Origin: a bacterium
GTDB taxonomy: Bacteria; Actinomycetota; Acidimicrobiia; Spongiisociales; ZC4RG35
NCBI GenBank assembly: GCA_028823995.1
Contig: JAPPFD010000006.1
Span: 1 to 64,000, forward strand
Length of the DNA stretch: 64,000 nt
Reading direction: 5' to 3'
Shown: piece by piece, positions 33,284-42,318 of the stretch
Position numbering within the stretch: position 1 is the first letter of the stretch
Layout of the letters: each line of letters begins with the position of its first letter
Position numbers and translations under genes: made by a program
The notes under the pieces: generated by a model
What the model saw: only the letters and a program-made list of their open reading frames with translations
Told to the model about the DNA's origin: nothing
The model's database searches: none

Positions 33284-34375
33284 TCAGTCGGGGACAACCA
33301 CGGTCCGGATCGCCGATCCTGCCTCCAGGTTGCGGAAGCCCTGTGCGGCCTGGGTCAGGGGGACGGTGTGGGTGACCATGTAATCCAGATCGAGGCTCCC
33401 CTGTTGATAGAGGGAGTCCAACACCGGAAAGTCATGGGCGGGTATCCCTCCGCCGCCGTGGGTGTTCTGGAGCGTCAGGGCGCTGCGGGAAAAGGCCGCC
33501 GGATCGAACGAGGCCATCACTCCGGGTGGGTTACCCCCGATCAGGGTAGCGGTACCGCCGTGAGCCAGCATCTCTATGCACTGCTCCACACAGACCTTGG
33601 CGCCCACCGCCTCGAAGGAGAAGTCCACCCCGGCGCCGCCGGTGATCCGGCGTACCGCTTCCACGGGGTCTTCGGAGGCCGCGTTCACCACGTCTGTGGC
33701 GCCCAGCGTCCGTGCCCACTCGAGCTTCTGATCGGAGAGGTCCACCGCGATCACCTTGGAGGCGTTGGCGATCCGGGCGCCCTGTACAGCCGATAGTCCG
33801 ATGCCGCCGCACCCGATCACCGCGGTAGTGGCCCCCGGCCACACCTTGGCGATGTTGAAGACTGCGCCGGCCCCGGTCATCACCGCACATCCAAGAAGGG
33901 AGGCCGAAGTCATGGGCATCCCGTCGGAGACCGGGAACGTGGCCATGGCGTCCACTGCGATGCGCTCGGCGTACATCCCGAGACCCATGGGCACCTCCAC
34001 AGCCGAACCGTCGGAGGCCAGCGTGACCTGGGGGGCCCGGGGCGAGGAATCCCGGCACCGCCTCGGGTCGTTCCGGCGGCACATCGAGCAGGCGCCGCAC
34101 TGCACCCGGCATCCGGTCGCCACCCGGTCGCCCACCTTCAGGTGGGTCACTCCCGGACCCACTTCCTCAACCACGCCTGCCCCTTCGTGGCCCAACAGCA
34201 TGGGAAAGCGAGACATCCGCGGCCCATGCCGGCCTGCCGCCACCTTGTAGTCGGTTGCGCAGACGCCGGCCGCCTCCATCCGGAGGATCACCTCCCTCTC
34301 GCGGGGAGGACCGATCTCGATCTCGGTGATCTCGATCTGCCCGGGCGACACCACTAGTGCCGCTCGGTTAGGCAT
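33284..34375 (-). CDS. Zinc-dependent alcohol dehydrogenase, class III-like MDR (363 aa)
   Basis: Catalytic zinc ligands are Cys in GVCATDYK and His in LLGHEGAGVV; the structural zinc lobe is CGACSMCRRNDPRRC. The cofactor site is VIGCGGIGLSAVQGA with an acidic residue after the next strand (VIAVDLS), indicating NAD. Sequence resembles S-(hydroxymethyl)glutathione/mycothiol dehydrogenase-type and aryl-alcohol dehydrogenases. Start overlaps the preceding M24 gene by 8 bases, so the two are co-translated. Substrate unknown; may oxidise an alcohol or formaldehyde adduct in the same pathway. Confidence 0.85.
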   Translation of the reverse strand: MPNRAALVVSPGQIEITEIEIGPPREREVILRMEAAGVCATDYKVAAGRHGPRMSRFPMLLGHEGAGVVEEVGPGVTHLKVGDRVATGCRVQCGACSMCRRNDPRRCRDSSPRAPQVTLASDGSAVEVPMGLGMYAERIAVDAMATFPVSDGMPMTSASLLGCAVMTGAGAVFNIAKVWPGATTAVIGCGGIGLSAVQGARIANASKVIAVDLSDQKLEWARTLGATDVVNAASEDPVEAVRRITGGAGVDFSFEAVGAKVCVEQCIEMLAHGGTATLIGGNPPGVMASFDPAAFSRSALTLQNTHGGGGIPAHDFPVLDSLYQQGSLDLDYMVTHTVPLTQAAQGFRNLEAGSAIRTVVVPD

Positions 34376-35531
34376 CCAGGTCTACCAGTTCGTCTGTCCA
34401 CTCGGTAAGCCGCTCGCCTCCGGTGGGAGTCACCCGGATGTTGTCGGAGAGCGAGATGCCCGAAACCGCCAGGGCTTCGGCCGGATCGCTGAAGCTCATG
34501 TGGGGATGGAGATTGATCACCATGTCGGTCTCCATGATCCGCTCCTTCCCCGGCGACCACGGGGGCTCCAGGGAGTCCAGACCGATGCCGTGAGCGGTGT
34601 AGCCCACCGACTCCCGTCCGCCATAGCCGTACTTGTCGTTCACCCGGTCGCGGGCCACCAGTACGTCGTCGGAGGAGTTGCCGGTCTTCATCGCATTTAT
34701 GCAGGCGTCCAAACACTCCAACCGGTACTCGAAGAAGCGTTTGACCTGGTCGGAGGGCTCTCCGAAGCTGTAATTGCGTCGCAACTCCAGCCAATAGCCG
34801 GAGGGGCCTCCCCACTCCAGGTCTATGGAGATGATGTCCTTGCGATCTATCTCGGCGAACATCCCGAAGGTGTAGGACTTGAAAGGCGGGCGGGCGATCT
34901 GGGCGATCCCGGTCAGGCAGCCATACTGGCGGACCAGTCGCTCGGCCTCGGCCATCGCGTCGATCTCGAGGACCCCGGGACGCAGGTGGGCTTCGAGGCT
35001 GTTGAACACCTGCTTGAGAATCCGCGAGGTCTCCCGCAGGTTCTCCATCTCCTCGGGGCTCTTGACCGCCCGGATGTCGTCGAAGAGGTCGGTGGCGTCC
35101 ACCAATGTGAAATTGCTGAGTGTCTTCTGGAAGGACCGCATGTGCGCGTAGGTGACGATGTCGGCCAAACCCACCACCCCGAGTTTGCCACTGGTGTAAC
35201 CGTGGTCGGAGAGAATGCCGGCGATCTCGGTATCGGGGTGCTGGGTTGCTCGAATGTCATCGACCCAGCCGGCCAGGGCCACCCGGCCCCCACCCCACAG
35301 GGGATCGCCAACGTAGATGCCATCGCCCTTGGGGAGAAGCACGATGATCCCCCATCCGGCCCACTGGAAGGCATCGCTCACGTACTGGATGCGGCCTCTC
35401 ATGAACTCATCGGCGCGGCTGTAGATGATCAACGCATCCATGCCTTCCGCGGCCATGGCCTCGCGCAGTACTCGATAACGCCTTTCCCGCTCAGCGGGAG
35501 AGGAAATATGGGTTACGGTTCCTTCTGCCAT
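34368..35531 (-). CDS. M24-family (creatinase/prolidase-like) protein 2, altered metal site (387 aa)
   Basis: Close paralogue of the gene at 31119. ATG with AAGGAG upstream. Same non-canonical metal positions: Asp in SIDLEW, Glu in YWLELRR, His in YTAHGIGLDSLEPPW, INLHPH in place of the IEPG motif, and LSDNI in place of the final Glu. Conserved TDEL-type C-terminus. It lies in an operon of isochorismatase-type hydrolase, M24 protein and alcohol dehydrogenase (gaps 64 and -8). Proposed activity: hydrolysis of a C-N bond in a small molecule such as a guanidino, amidino or N-acyl amino compound. Confidence 0.8.
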   Translation of the reverse strand: MAEGTVTHISSPAERERRYRVLREAMAAEGMDALIIYSRADEFMRGRIQYVSDAFQWAGWGIIVLLPKGDGIYVGDPLWGGGRVALAGWVDDIRATQHPDTEIAGILSDHGYTSGKLGVVGLADIVTYAHMRSFQKTLSNFTLVDATDLFDDIRAVKSPEEMENLRETSRILKQVFNSLEAHLRPGVLEIDAMAEAERLVRQYGCLTGIAQIARPPFKSYTFGMFAEIDRKDIISIDLEWGGPSGYWLELRRNYSFGEPSDQVKRFFEYRLECLDACINAMKTGNSSDDVLVARDRVNDKYGYGGRESVGYTAHGIGLDSLEPPWSPGKERIMETDMVINLHPHMSFSDPAEALAVSGISLSDNIRVTPTGGERLTEWTDELVDLDA

Positions 35532-35595
35532 TTCTTCTTCGCTCCTTCGTCAACCGGCGCCGGTTCTTGGACGCCAGGGGTTAGGCGGCGGATTA

Positions 35596-36276
35596 TTACA
35601 GGTTTTCAAGCTCCCCGCATATCTCGTCGGTGGTCCGGGAGGCGATGAACCCCCCGTCGGTCATCCTGACGAGGGCATTGTCGTGAAGCTCCTTGGTTGA
35701 AGAGGTGCAGGCATCGTTTACCAGCGACACCGTGTACCCCCGGTCGGCCGCGTCGCGGGCGGAGAGTTCGACGCAACCCTCGGTCACTATTCCGGTGATG
35801 ACCAGGTGGGTGATCCCCATGCGCTTGAGGACTTTGTCGATATCCGTGGAATTGAAGACGCTGGCGGAGGTCTTGGAGAAGATCATCTCGTCGCCCTGTT
35901 CCGCCACCTCCGGCAGGAGATCGTCGTCCCACCCTTCACGGGGCACCGGCTCAATGTCGGCGTCCGGCATGAATGCCTTCCCGGCGTCGCGGCCGTCGTC
36001 GGTGCGGTAGGCCACCCGAACATGGATGACTTCCTCACCCGCCGCCCGGAAGGCGTCCTGGCACCTTCTGACGTAGGGCAGGATGGCGTTGATGTTGTCC
36101 CATCGCTCCTGCATTATCTCGGGCTTACCGGCTTCGGTGGCGATCCGCCCTATCCACCCGTCGGCATGCGCGTCCAGGTACTGAAGGTCGATAGTGAGGA
36201 GGGCGGTCTTCCCCGGAGCGACGGAGGCGAAGGATGGCCGGGGGAACAGGTCGTAAAAGGGATCGTGCAGATTCAA
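35596..36276 (-). CDS. Isochorismatase-family cysteine hydrolase (226 aa)
   Basis: Start is placed at TTG 36276, eight bases after AGGAAGG; the frame stays open to an ATG at 36369, but that extension has no ribosome site and a different composition. The catalytic triad is visible: Asp in LLTIDLQYLD, Lys in IFSKTSASVF and Cys in TGIVTEGCVELSARDA with the cis-peptide before it. Family members hydrolyse amides and ureides (N-carbamoylsarcosine, biuret, nicotinamide) or isochorismate. Given the M24, RidA and AtzE-like neighbours, a ureide or amide substrate is favoured. First gene of its leftward operon. Confidence 0.82.
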   Translation of the reverse strand: MNLHDPFYDLFPRPSFASVAPGKTALLTIDLQYLDAHADGWIGRIATEAGKPEIMQERWDNINAILPYVRRCQDAFRAAGEEVIHVRVAYRTDDGRDAGKAFMPDADIEPVPREGWDDDLLPEVAEQGDEMIFSKTSASVFNSTDIDKVLKRMGITHLVITGIVTEGCVELSARDAADRGYTVSLVNDACTSSTKELHDNALVRMTDGGFIASRTTDEICGELENL

Positions 36277-36460
36277 GTCTCTTGCCTTCCTGGATTTAGC
36301 TGGCTGGTACGCAACAAAGTCTCTCGCTGCAATAGCGCGACTCCAAGTTTTAGTAAGTATATTTAGCACAGTCCGGCGATCGCGCCCCCTGGGCCCGATT
36401 CCCGGTTAGAGCGATACGAACCCGCGCACCCGCGCAGGGAGAAGGGATGAGCACAGAGAG
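36277..36460. promoter_or_regulatory. Divergent intergenic region with a 5-codon leader ORF
   Basis: This region separates the leftward isochorismatase operon and the rightward six-gene operon and contains the AT-rich stretch AGTAAGTATATTTAGCA, probably promoter DNA. Just before the rightward operon, AGGGAGAAGGG is followed by a five-codon ORF (MSTER, 36447-36464) whose stop overlaps the epimerase start as ATGA. The leader may couple translation of the first gene. Confidence 0.4.
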
Positions 36461-37393
36461 ATGAGAGTTTTGGTGACTGGAGCAGCAGGGTTCTTCGGCA
36501 GAGCGCTGGTCCGGGCCTTCGCCCGGGGTGGGGATCATGTAATTGCCGCGGACATCCTTCCGCCCGATCAGTTCGTTCCCCGTTCGGACACTCCCAGCGA
36601 CCGCCTCGAATACGTGGTCCTGGACGTCGCCGACCCGGATGCCTGGTCCACGGAGGTGACAGGGCCGGTGGACGGGATTGTCCAGGCTGCGGCGCTGACT
36701 CCCAGCGTGCAAGAGGCGTTTGGCAACCCCGCCGGCCTGGTTTCAGTCAACCTGATCGGAACTCTCAACGCCCTGGAGTTCGCCCGAAAGGAACAAATGG
36801 GCAAGTTTCTCTTCATCTCGTCGGCCGGTGTATATAACCAGTCAGAAGAGGAAGTTCTCACCGAAGACGACGCCGACGGCGGCTTCTCGCTGTACGGCTC
36901 GGCCAAGATTGCCGCCGAGATCATGCTCTACCGGTACGCGGTGATGTTCGGGTTCGACGCCGGCGCCATCCGTCCCACTTCCATGTACGGCCCGGCCGAG
37001 GAGTTCCGCGACACCCGCCCGTTTGTCACCCAGGCAAAACAGTTGGCGGACGCCGCCCTGGACGGGGTGCCGGTCCGGGTTATCGGCCTGGACGACCGCT
37101 GCGACTGGGTATTCGTGGACGACGTCGCCGAGGCCGCGCACCGTTTCTTCTCCGGAACCATGGGAAGCCGTTCCTTCGCATTCTCCTCCGGAGGGGCCAT
37201 ACCTTTCAGCGACGTGCTGGCGGCTGCCCAGGACGCCTTCGGAGTCGTTGTGGACGAGAACGCCGAGATGCTGGTGGACGCCACCCCCGACCGGCCCACC
37301 ACTATCTCCTGCGACAAAGCCCGGGCAGAGCTCGGCTGGAACCCGATGGGCATAGCCGACGGCATGCGCCGCTATGCCGAGTTGGGAGGCTGA
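36461..37393 (+). CDS. NAD-dependent epimerase/dehydratase (extended SDR), 310 aa
   Basis: N-terminal VLVTGAAGFFGRALVRAF is the extended-SDR NAD-binding motif; the Asp in IAADILPP favours NAD. Ser in FISSAGVYN and YGSAKIAAE give the Ser-Tyr-Lys site. Substrate-binding GPAEEF and the C-terminal RAELGWNP are typical of sugar or sugar-acid epimerases/dehydratases and of uronate dehydrogenase-like enzymes. First gene of a rightward operon that also encodes an aminotransferase, a 2-hydroxyacid dehydrogenase and two amidohydrolases, so its substrate may be an amino- or amido-sugar acid. Confidence 0.85.
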   Translation: MRVLVTGAAGFFGRALVRAFARGGDHVIAADILPPDQFVPRSDTPSDRLEYVVLDVADPDAWSTEVTGPVDGIVQAAALTPSVQEAFGNPAGLVSVNLIGTLNALEFARKEQMGKFLFISSAGVYNQSEEEVLTEDDADGGFSLYGSAKIAAEIMLYRYAVMFGFDAGAIRPTSMYGPAEEFRDTRPFVTQAKQLADAALDGVPVRVIGLDDRCDWVFVDDVAEAAHRFFSGTMGSRSFAFSSGGAIPFSDVLAAAQDAFGVVVDENAEMLVDATPDRPTTISCDKARAELGWNPMGIADGMRRYAELGG

Positions 37394-37461
37394 GCTCCCA
37401 CCAACACCCCGATTCTTCATGAACCTCACCCACACCCGACCCAATTAGAGATGGAGTTTCA

Positions 37462-38658
37462 ATGAGCCAAACGAAACTAAGAAACGCGGTTGCCGAACGG
37501 ATCCTGCGAATCCGAGAGGGCCAGGAGTCCCCTTACCTCCGGGTAGTGCGGGAAGCATCGCAGCGCGAGAACGTCATCCGCCTGGTGAGGGGGGAGCCGG
37601 ACATTCCGACTCCCGCCCACATCATCGAAGCCGCCAAGCGTTGCCTGGACACGGGCCACATCGGCTACACCCCGCCGGGAGGAATGATCGAGCTGCGCGA
37701 GGCCATCGCCCGCAAGTTCAAGAGGGACAACGGACTGGTGTACAACCCCGAGAGCGAGATCCTGGTCACCGCCGGCGCCCAGGAGTCGATGGCCGTCAGC
37801 CTCCAGACCCTCTGCGACCCCGGGGACGAGGTTCTTCTGGCCAACCCCCACTACATGGCTTACCCCACCAACATCACCATGGCCGGAGGCAAGCCCGTCT
37901 ACGTGCCCACGGTGGAAGAAGACAACTTCGAGCTGAATCCCGAGATCATCGAGTCGTGCATCACCGACCGCTCCAAGGTTCTGGTGCTGGTGACCCCGAA
38001 CAACCCCACCGCCGGAGTGCTCACCCGTGAGACCCTCGAGGGGATTGCGGAGTTGGTGCGGAACCATCCGGACCTGGTGGTGATCTCCGACGAACTGTAC
38101 GAGAAGGTGGTCTACGACGGCTTCGAGCACGTCAGCTTCGCCACCCTGCCGGACATGTGGGAGCGGACCATCACCATCAACGGTTTCTCCAAGGCCTATA
38201 GCATGACCGGCTTCCGGGTGGGATACATGGCCGGACCGGCCGACTACATCCTGGCCGCCACCGAACCGCGCCACTCCCTCAGCATCTCCACCAACCTGCC
38301 CTCCCAGCACGCCGCACTGGCTGCCCTGGACGGACCCCAGGACTTCCTGGACGAGATGATGGAGGAGTACCACCACCGCCGGCAGATGATGAGGGACACC
38401 TTCGACAAGTTGGGCGTCACCTACGGAGAGCCCCAGGGCGGGTTCTACTTCTTCGCCAACGTCGCCGGATCGGGAATGGATGCGGGCGAGTTCGCCGCCA
38501 AGGCAACCGAATACGGGATCATCTTCTCCCCCGGCAGGGCCTTCTCCGAAGGCGCGGCCAAGTACATCCGCATCTCCTATCTGGCTCCACGCGACGAACT
38601 GGCCCTGGCCATGGAGAAGTTCACGCAACTGTGGAACGACTGTCTGGCCGGCAAGTGA
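37462..38658 (+). CDS. Class I/II PLP aminotransferase (398 aa)
   Basis: ATG with GATGGAG upstream. AspC-fold features: GEPDIPTPAHI, TAGAQESMAV (phosphate-binding turn), the conserved Asn/Pro in TPNNPTAGV, Asp/Tyr in SDELYEKVVYDG, PLP Lys in NGFSKAYSMTGFRVGY, and the Arg in YIRISYLAP that holds the substrate carboxylate. Closest in pattern to aspartate/aromatic aminotransferases of archaea and bacteria. Its stop overlaps the GTG start of the next gene, linking it to a 2-hydroxyacid dehydrogenase; together they could interconvert amino-, keto- and hydroxy-acids. Confidence 0.88.
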   Translation: MSQTKLRNAVAERILRIREGQESPYLRVVREASQRENVIRLVRGEPDIPTPAHIIEAAKRCLDTGHIGYTPPGGMIELREAIARKFKRDNGLVYNPESEILVTAGAQESMAVSLQTLCDPGDEVLLANPHYMAYPTNITMAGGKPVYVPTVEEDNFELNPEIIESCITDRSKVLVLVTPNNPTAGVLTRETLEGIAELVRNHPDLVVISDELYEKVVYDGFEHVSFATLPDMWERTITINGFSKAYSMTGFRVGYMAGPADYILAATEPRHSLSISTNLPSQHAALAALDGPQDFLDEMMEEYHHRRQMMRDTFDKLGVTYGEPQGGFYFFANVAGSGMDAGEFAAKATEYGIIFSPGRAFSEGAAKYIRISYLAPRDELALAMEKFTQLWNDCLAGK

Positions 38659-39632
38659 GCGGACCCTCAGTAGCAATCGTCGAAGAGTTCACCTCCGCCC
38701 AGGTGGCGGCCCTCCAGAATGCCCTCCCCGAAGGCGCGACGGTACTTACCGACGCTCTCTCCTCGGGGACCATCGGCCAGGCCGACTACCTGGTGCTTCG
38801 GGAGACGAGCCTCGACGACGACCAACTGGCCGGGCTCTCCTCTCTCCGGGGAGTGGTCACCATCGACTCGGGGGGCGCCAGTGTCTCCCCAGAGGTGTGC
38901 GCCTCCCTGGGAGTGTGGACCGAAGGCGTCGTGTCCCCCGGGCCGACCAGCGTGGCAGAGCATGCCGTGATGATGATCCTGGCCCTCTTCAAACGCCTGC
39001 CCACCGGTTACCAGCGTCTCATGGACGGGGTGATCGTGGAAGGGATGGAACCCTTCGTCACCGACCAGATCAACTACTCCTACAACTGGGTGGGCCTGGA
39101 ACTGTTCGAGGCCGTCCTGGGGAAGACCGTCGGGTTGGTCGGCGTCGGCGGGATCGGACGGGTTGCGGCCAAGCTGTTGGTGGCGTTCGGGTGTGATGTC
39201 GTGTACTACAAGCGCAACCGCTTCTCGCCTCAGGAAGAAGCCGAACTGGGGATCCGTTACCTCCCCTTCGACGAACTCCTTGCCGAGTCACACTGCGTCT
39301 CGCTCCACAACAAGTTCACCCCCGAGACCGAGAAGATGATGGGTGCCAGAGAGTTCGCCCTGATGCCCGAAGGCTCGTTCTTCGTCAACACCGCCCGTGG
39401 GCGCCTGGTGGACGAGGACGCCCTGATGGCCGCGCTTCACAGCGGGCACCTGGCGGGCGCCGCCCTCGACGTGTTCTGGTGGGAGCCCATCCTCCCGGAC
39501 AGCCCCCTCCGGGACACCCCCAACCTGCTGATGACCCCCCACACCGCCGGGACGCCCGCCGGGGACACGGTGGCCCTGGAACTGGGGTCCGCCGGAAGGG
39601 TCATCCGCCGAAGGAACGGAGTACCAGGATGA
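38655..39632 (+). CDS. D-2-hydroxyacid dehydrogenase (325 aa)
   Basis: GTG 38655 overlaps the upstream stop (GTGA), giving translational coupling; an ATG at 38631 is less likely. The Rossmann motif GLVGVGGIGRVAAKLL, Arg in NTARGRLVDEDAL, and the catalytic His in TPHTAGTP are present; the acid partner Glu is expected near the WWEPILP segment. NAD(H)-dependent reduction of a 2-keto acid, or oxidation of the D-hydroxy acid. The N-terminal lid is short. Stop overlaps the ATG of the TIM-barrel gene (ATGA). Confidence 0.85.
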   Translation: MSGPSVAIVEEFTSAQVAALQNALPEGATVLTDALSSGTIGQADYLVLRETSLDDDQLAGLSSLRGVVTIDSGGASVSPEVCASLGVWTEGVVSPGPTSVAEHAVMMILALFKRLPTGYQRLMDGVIVEGMEPFVTDQINYSYNWVGLELFEAVLGKTVGLVGVGGIGRVAAKLLVAFGCDVVYYKRNRFSPQEEAELGIRYLPFDELLAESHCVSLHNKFTPETEKMMGAREFALMPEGSFFVNTARGRLVDEDALMAALHSGHLAGAALDVFWWEPILPDSPLRDTPNLLMTPHTAGTPAGDTVALELGSAGRVIRRRNGVPG

Positions 39633-41011
39633 GCGAGAAGACTTTTGTCGGCATGCAGGTGGGGGGCATCAGCTTCATCGACGAAGGAGTGGAGGAGACC
39701 CTCGACATCTTCACCAACCTGGCCGGCGTGAACGCCATCTTCATCTCCGCGCTCTCCTGGGCGCGGGGCAACGCCGGGCGCTCCGGCAGCGGCGACTATC
39801 CCGACCACGGTGGGCAGGAACCCGACAACCTGCAGGGCGGGGCATTCTTCCCGCCCGATCCCAAGTACTACCACGGCACCACGATCAAGGACTTCACCGC
39901 TCCCGATCCTCTCTACGAGGGCTGGGACATCCTCGGAGACGTGATCCCCGCCGCAAAGGAACGGGGCATGGAGGTCTTCACCTACTACTGCGAGACCGCT
40001 CATGCCAGACCCAAGCCTCTGTGGCAGCCGGGGTTCTCCCAGGTGTTGGAGATCGACGCGTGGGGCCGCAAGGACACCCGCCCCTGCTTCCACAACCCCA
40101 ACTACAAGAACTGGTGGTTCGGCGTCATCGACAACTGGCTCAACGAGTACGACCTGAACGGGGTTATGTGGGGCATCGAGCGCGAGGACCCGCTCTCGTC
40201 GATGATCGTCTCGGCCGAAGTGCCTACCTGCTTCTGCGTCCACTGCCGCTCAGAGGCCCATCGCCGGAACATCGACGCCGGACGGGCCGCCGAGGGTTAC
40301 CGGAGGATCTATGACTATCTCACCGCGGTGCGAGGCGGCCATGAGCCACCCGACGGCAAGCTGATCACCTTCCTCCGCCACCTCTTCGAGTACCCCGAGG
40401 TCCTGCAATGGCAAAAGCTCTGGTGGGACGGACACAAGGGCCTCTACCGGGAGATCTCCGGACAGATCCGTTTCTTCGGCCCCCAGTACCAGGTGGGCTT
40501 CGGGATCTGGCAGATGATCAACACGTTCAACCCCCTGCTCCGGGCAGCCTTCGATCCGGCCGAGTACAAGCTGTACGCCGACTGGCTGAAGCCGGTGTTC
40601 TACAACGCACCCGGCGGTGCGCGGTTCGTCAGTTTCGTCAACAAGATGTGTCAGACCATCTTGGGCGACGCCTCGCCGTCGGAGTGGACGCCGATCCTCT
40701 ACAAGATCCTCGGCTTGGACGAGGCTCCCTACGAGGACCTCCCGGCCGCAGGATTCAGCCCTGAGTACGTCAAAGAGTTCACCAGGCGGCACGTGGAGGC
40801 GGTGGGCCCGGATGTTCAGGTCTATCCCGGCATCGGCCTGGGCGTTGAGACGGTGGATCGCGCCATCAACCCCCCAGACGTGGAGGACATGGTGGACGCC
40901 TCCCTGGCAGGCGGAGCGGGGGGAGTGATGATCTCCCGCAACTACTCGGAACTGACCCTTACCAACCTGGCCGCGGTGGGGACCGCCCTACGGCGCCATG
41001 GAAGAATCTGA
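39629..41011 (+). CDS. TIM-barrel glycoside-hydrolase-like protein of unknown function (460 aa)
   Basis: The start ATG overlaps the preceding stop. No signal peptide. Strand-loop patterns such as ERGMEVFTYYCETA, NPNYKNWWFGVIDNWL, DLNGVMWGIERED and VPTCFCVHCRSEAHRR are like those of hypothetical glycoside-hydrolase-like (GHL) TIM barrels, where a CxxC after the fourth strand is common. The Glu and Asp in GIEREDP could be catalytic, but no family is firmly recognised. Its position in a cytoplasmic catabolic operon hints at a lyase, isomerase or hydrolase on a sugar-like or cyclitol-like substrate. Confidence 0.6.
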   Translation: MSEKTFVGMQVGGISFIDEGVEETLDIFTNLAGVNAIFISALSWARGNAGRSGSGDYPDHGGQEPDNLQGGAFFPPDPKYYHGTTIKDFTAPDPLYEGWDILGDVIPAAKERGMEVFTYYCETAHARPKPLWQPGFSQVLEIDAWGRKDTRPCFHNPNYKNWWFGVIDNWLNEYDLNGVMWGIEREDPLSSMIVSAEVPTCFCVHCRSEAHRRNIDAGRAAEGYRRIYDYLTAVRGGHEPPDGKLITFLRHLFEYPEVLQWQKLWWDGHKGLYREISGQIRFFGPQYQVGFGIWQMINTFNPLLRAAFDPAEYKLYADWLKPVFYNAPGGARFVSFVNKMCQTILGDASPSEWTPILYKILGLDEAPYEDLPAAGFSPEYVKEFTRRHVEAVGPDVQVYPGIGLGVETVDRAINPPDVEDMVDASLAGGAGGVMISRNYSELTLTNLAAVGTALRRHGRI

Positions 41012-41036
41012 CCACGATATAGAAAGGAACCAACCC

Positions 41037-42284
41037 GTGAGAACAATTCTCAAAGGTGGCGTCGTAGTCAATCTCGACGACGACACGCCTTCCCAGCAAC
41101 AGGACGTAACCATCGAGGCCGAGCGGATCGTAGCGGTAGGAGCGTCGGACCCCCAACCGGGCGACAACGTGGTGGACGTATCTGGCATGTGGCTCATCCC
41201 GGGCCTGGCGAACCTCCACGTTCACCTGGGCTGGGACGGCACCCACGACCTGGAGATGCAGGGCTATGAGTCCCCCGCCGTCAACGCCATGAAGGCGATA
41301 ATGAACATCCACCGCACCCTCTCCGCGGGGGTCACGACCATCCGCGACCTGGGCATGAACAATGCCAACGTCGACGCCAAGTACGCCATCGACAACGGCT
41401 GGGCGCCCTGGATCCGCCTGTTCCCCAACGGACGGGCGATCTGCACCACCGGCGGCCACACCTGGTGGGTCTGTCGGGAAGCCGACGGGATCTACGGGGT
41501 TCGCCAGGCCATCCGGGAGCAGTTCAAGGCCGGCGCCAAGTGGATCAAGATCATGGGCTCCCACGTGAGAGAGCAGTTCACCTTCGAAGAGTTGCAAGCC
41601 ATGTGCGAAGAAGCGCATCAGAACAACATGAAGGTCACCGCTCACGCCACTTTCGACCACGCCATCGACCGGGTGGTGGAGGCCGGGGTGGACTGCGTGG
41701 AGCACGGTGGTCAGATGACCATGAAGACCATCGAGAAGCTGGTGGAAAAGGACATCCCCATCGTCACCACCTACTCCCCCAATGTGCAGCAGGCACTGTT
41801 CGGCCACCTGTACGGGATGAGCGAGACCGACCTCAAGGCCCGCAAGGCAAGCATGCATGACACAGCCCGCTTCGAGGGCAACATCAACTTCGCCAAGGCC
41901 GGTGGCCGGATCATATTCGGCACGGACGCCGGAAGCCCGGCGGTGCCCCACTACGCCATCGTCGAGGAGATGAAGTTCATGGTGAAGATCGGGGTGGTCC
42001 CCGACGCCAGGGACGTTCTCAACGCGGCAACCAGCCGCGCCATGGTGGTGCTGGGCCTCGAAGAGGACCTGGGCAGAGTGGAGCCGGGCAAGATCGCCGA
42101 CATCGTGGCTTTGGGAGGCGATCCGCTCGCCGACCTCAACGCCGTGGGCGATGTCAAGAAGGTCTATGTCCGTGGAATGCTGGCCATCTCGTCGGAGGGC
42201 GGCTACGCCCAAGCCGGACGGGACGTCGGCGACATGAAGAGCCACTGGGGCCCCAGCCCGCAGCTCGAGTATCGCCTGGCCTAG
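41037..42284 (+). CDS. Metal-dependent amidohydrolase (imidazolonepropionase/prolidase-like), 415 aa
   Basis: GTG 41037 lies nine bases after AAAGGA. Composite-domain amidohydrolase: HxH at residues 61 and 63 (ANLHVHLGW), Lys in WIKIMGSH as the possible carboxylated ligand, His in VTAHATFDHA, His in CVEHGGQM, and Asp in FGTDAGSPAVPHY. Such enzymes hydrolyse cyclic amides, Xaa-Pro or lactone bonds. The overall pattern is that of cytoplasmic 'amidohydrolase family' proteins with a two-metal site. Fifth gene of the operon, 25 bases after the TIM-barrel gene. Confidence 0.85.
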   Translation: MRTILKGGVVVNLDDDTPSQQQDVTIEAERIVAVGASDPQPGDNVVDVSGMWLIPGLANLHVHLGWDGTHDLEMQGYESPAVNAMKAIMNIHRTLSAGVTTIRDLGMNNANVDAKYAIDNGWAPWIRLFPNGRAICTTGGHTWWVCREADGIYGVRQAIREQFKAGAKWIKIMGSHVREQFTFEELQAMCEEAHQNNMKVTAHATFDHAIDRVVEAGVDCVEHGGQMTMKTIEKLVEKDIPIVTTYSPNVQQALFGHLYGMSETDLKARKASMHDTARFEGNINFAKAGGRIIFGTDAGSPAVPHYAIVEEMKFMVKIGVVPDARDVLNAATSRAMVVLGLEEDLGRVEPGKIADIVALGGDPLADLNAVGDVKKVYVRGMLAISSEGGYAQAGRDVGDMKSHWGPSPQLEYRLA

Positions 42285-42318
42285 CCCAAGCTCGCCAAGG
42301 ACAACATAAGACAGATCA

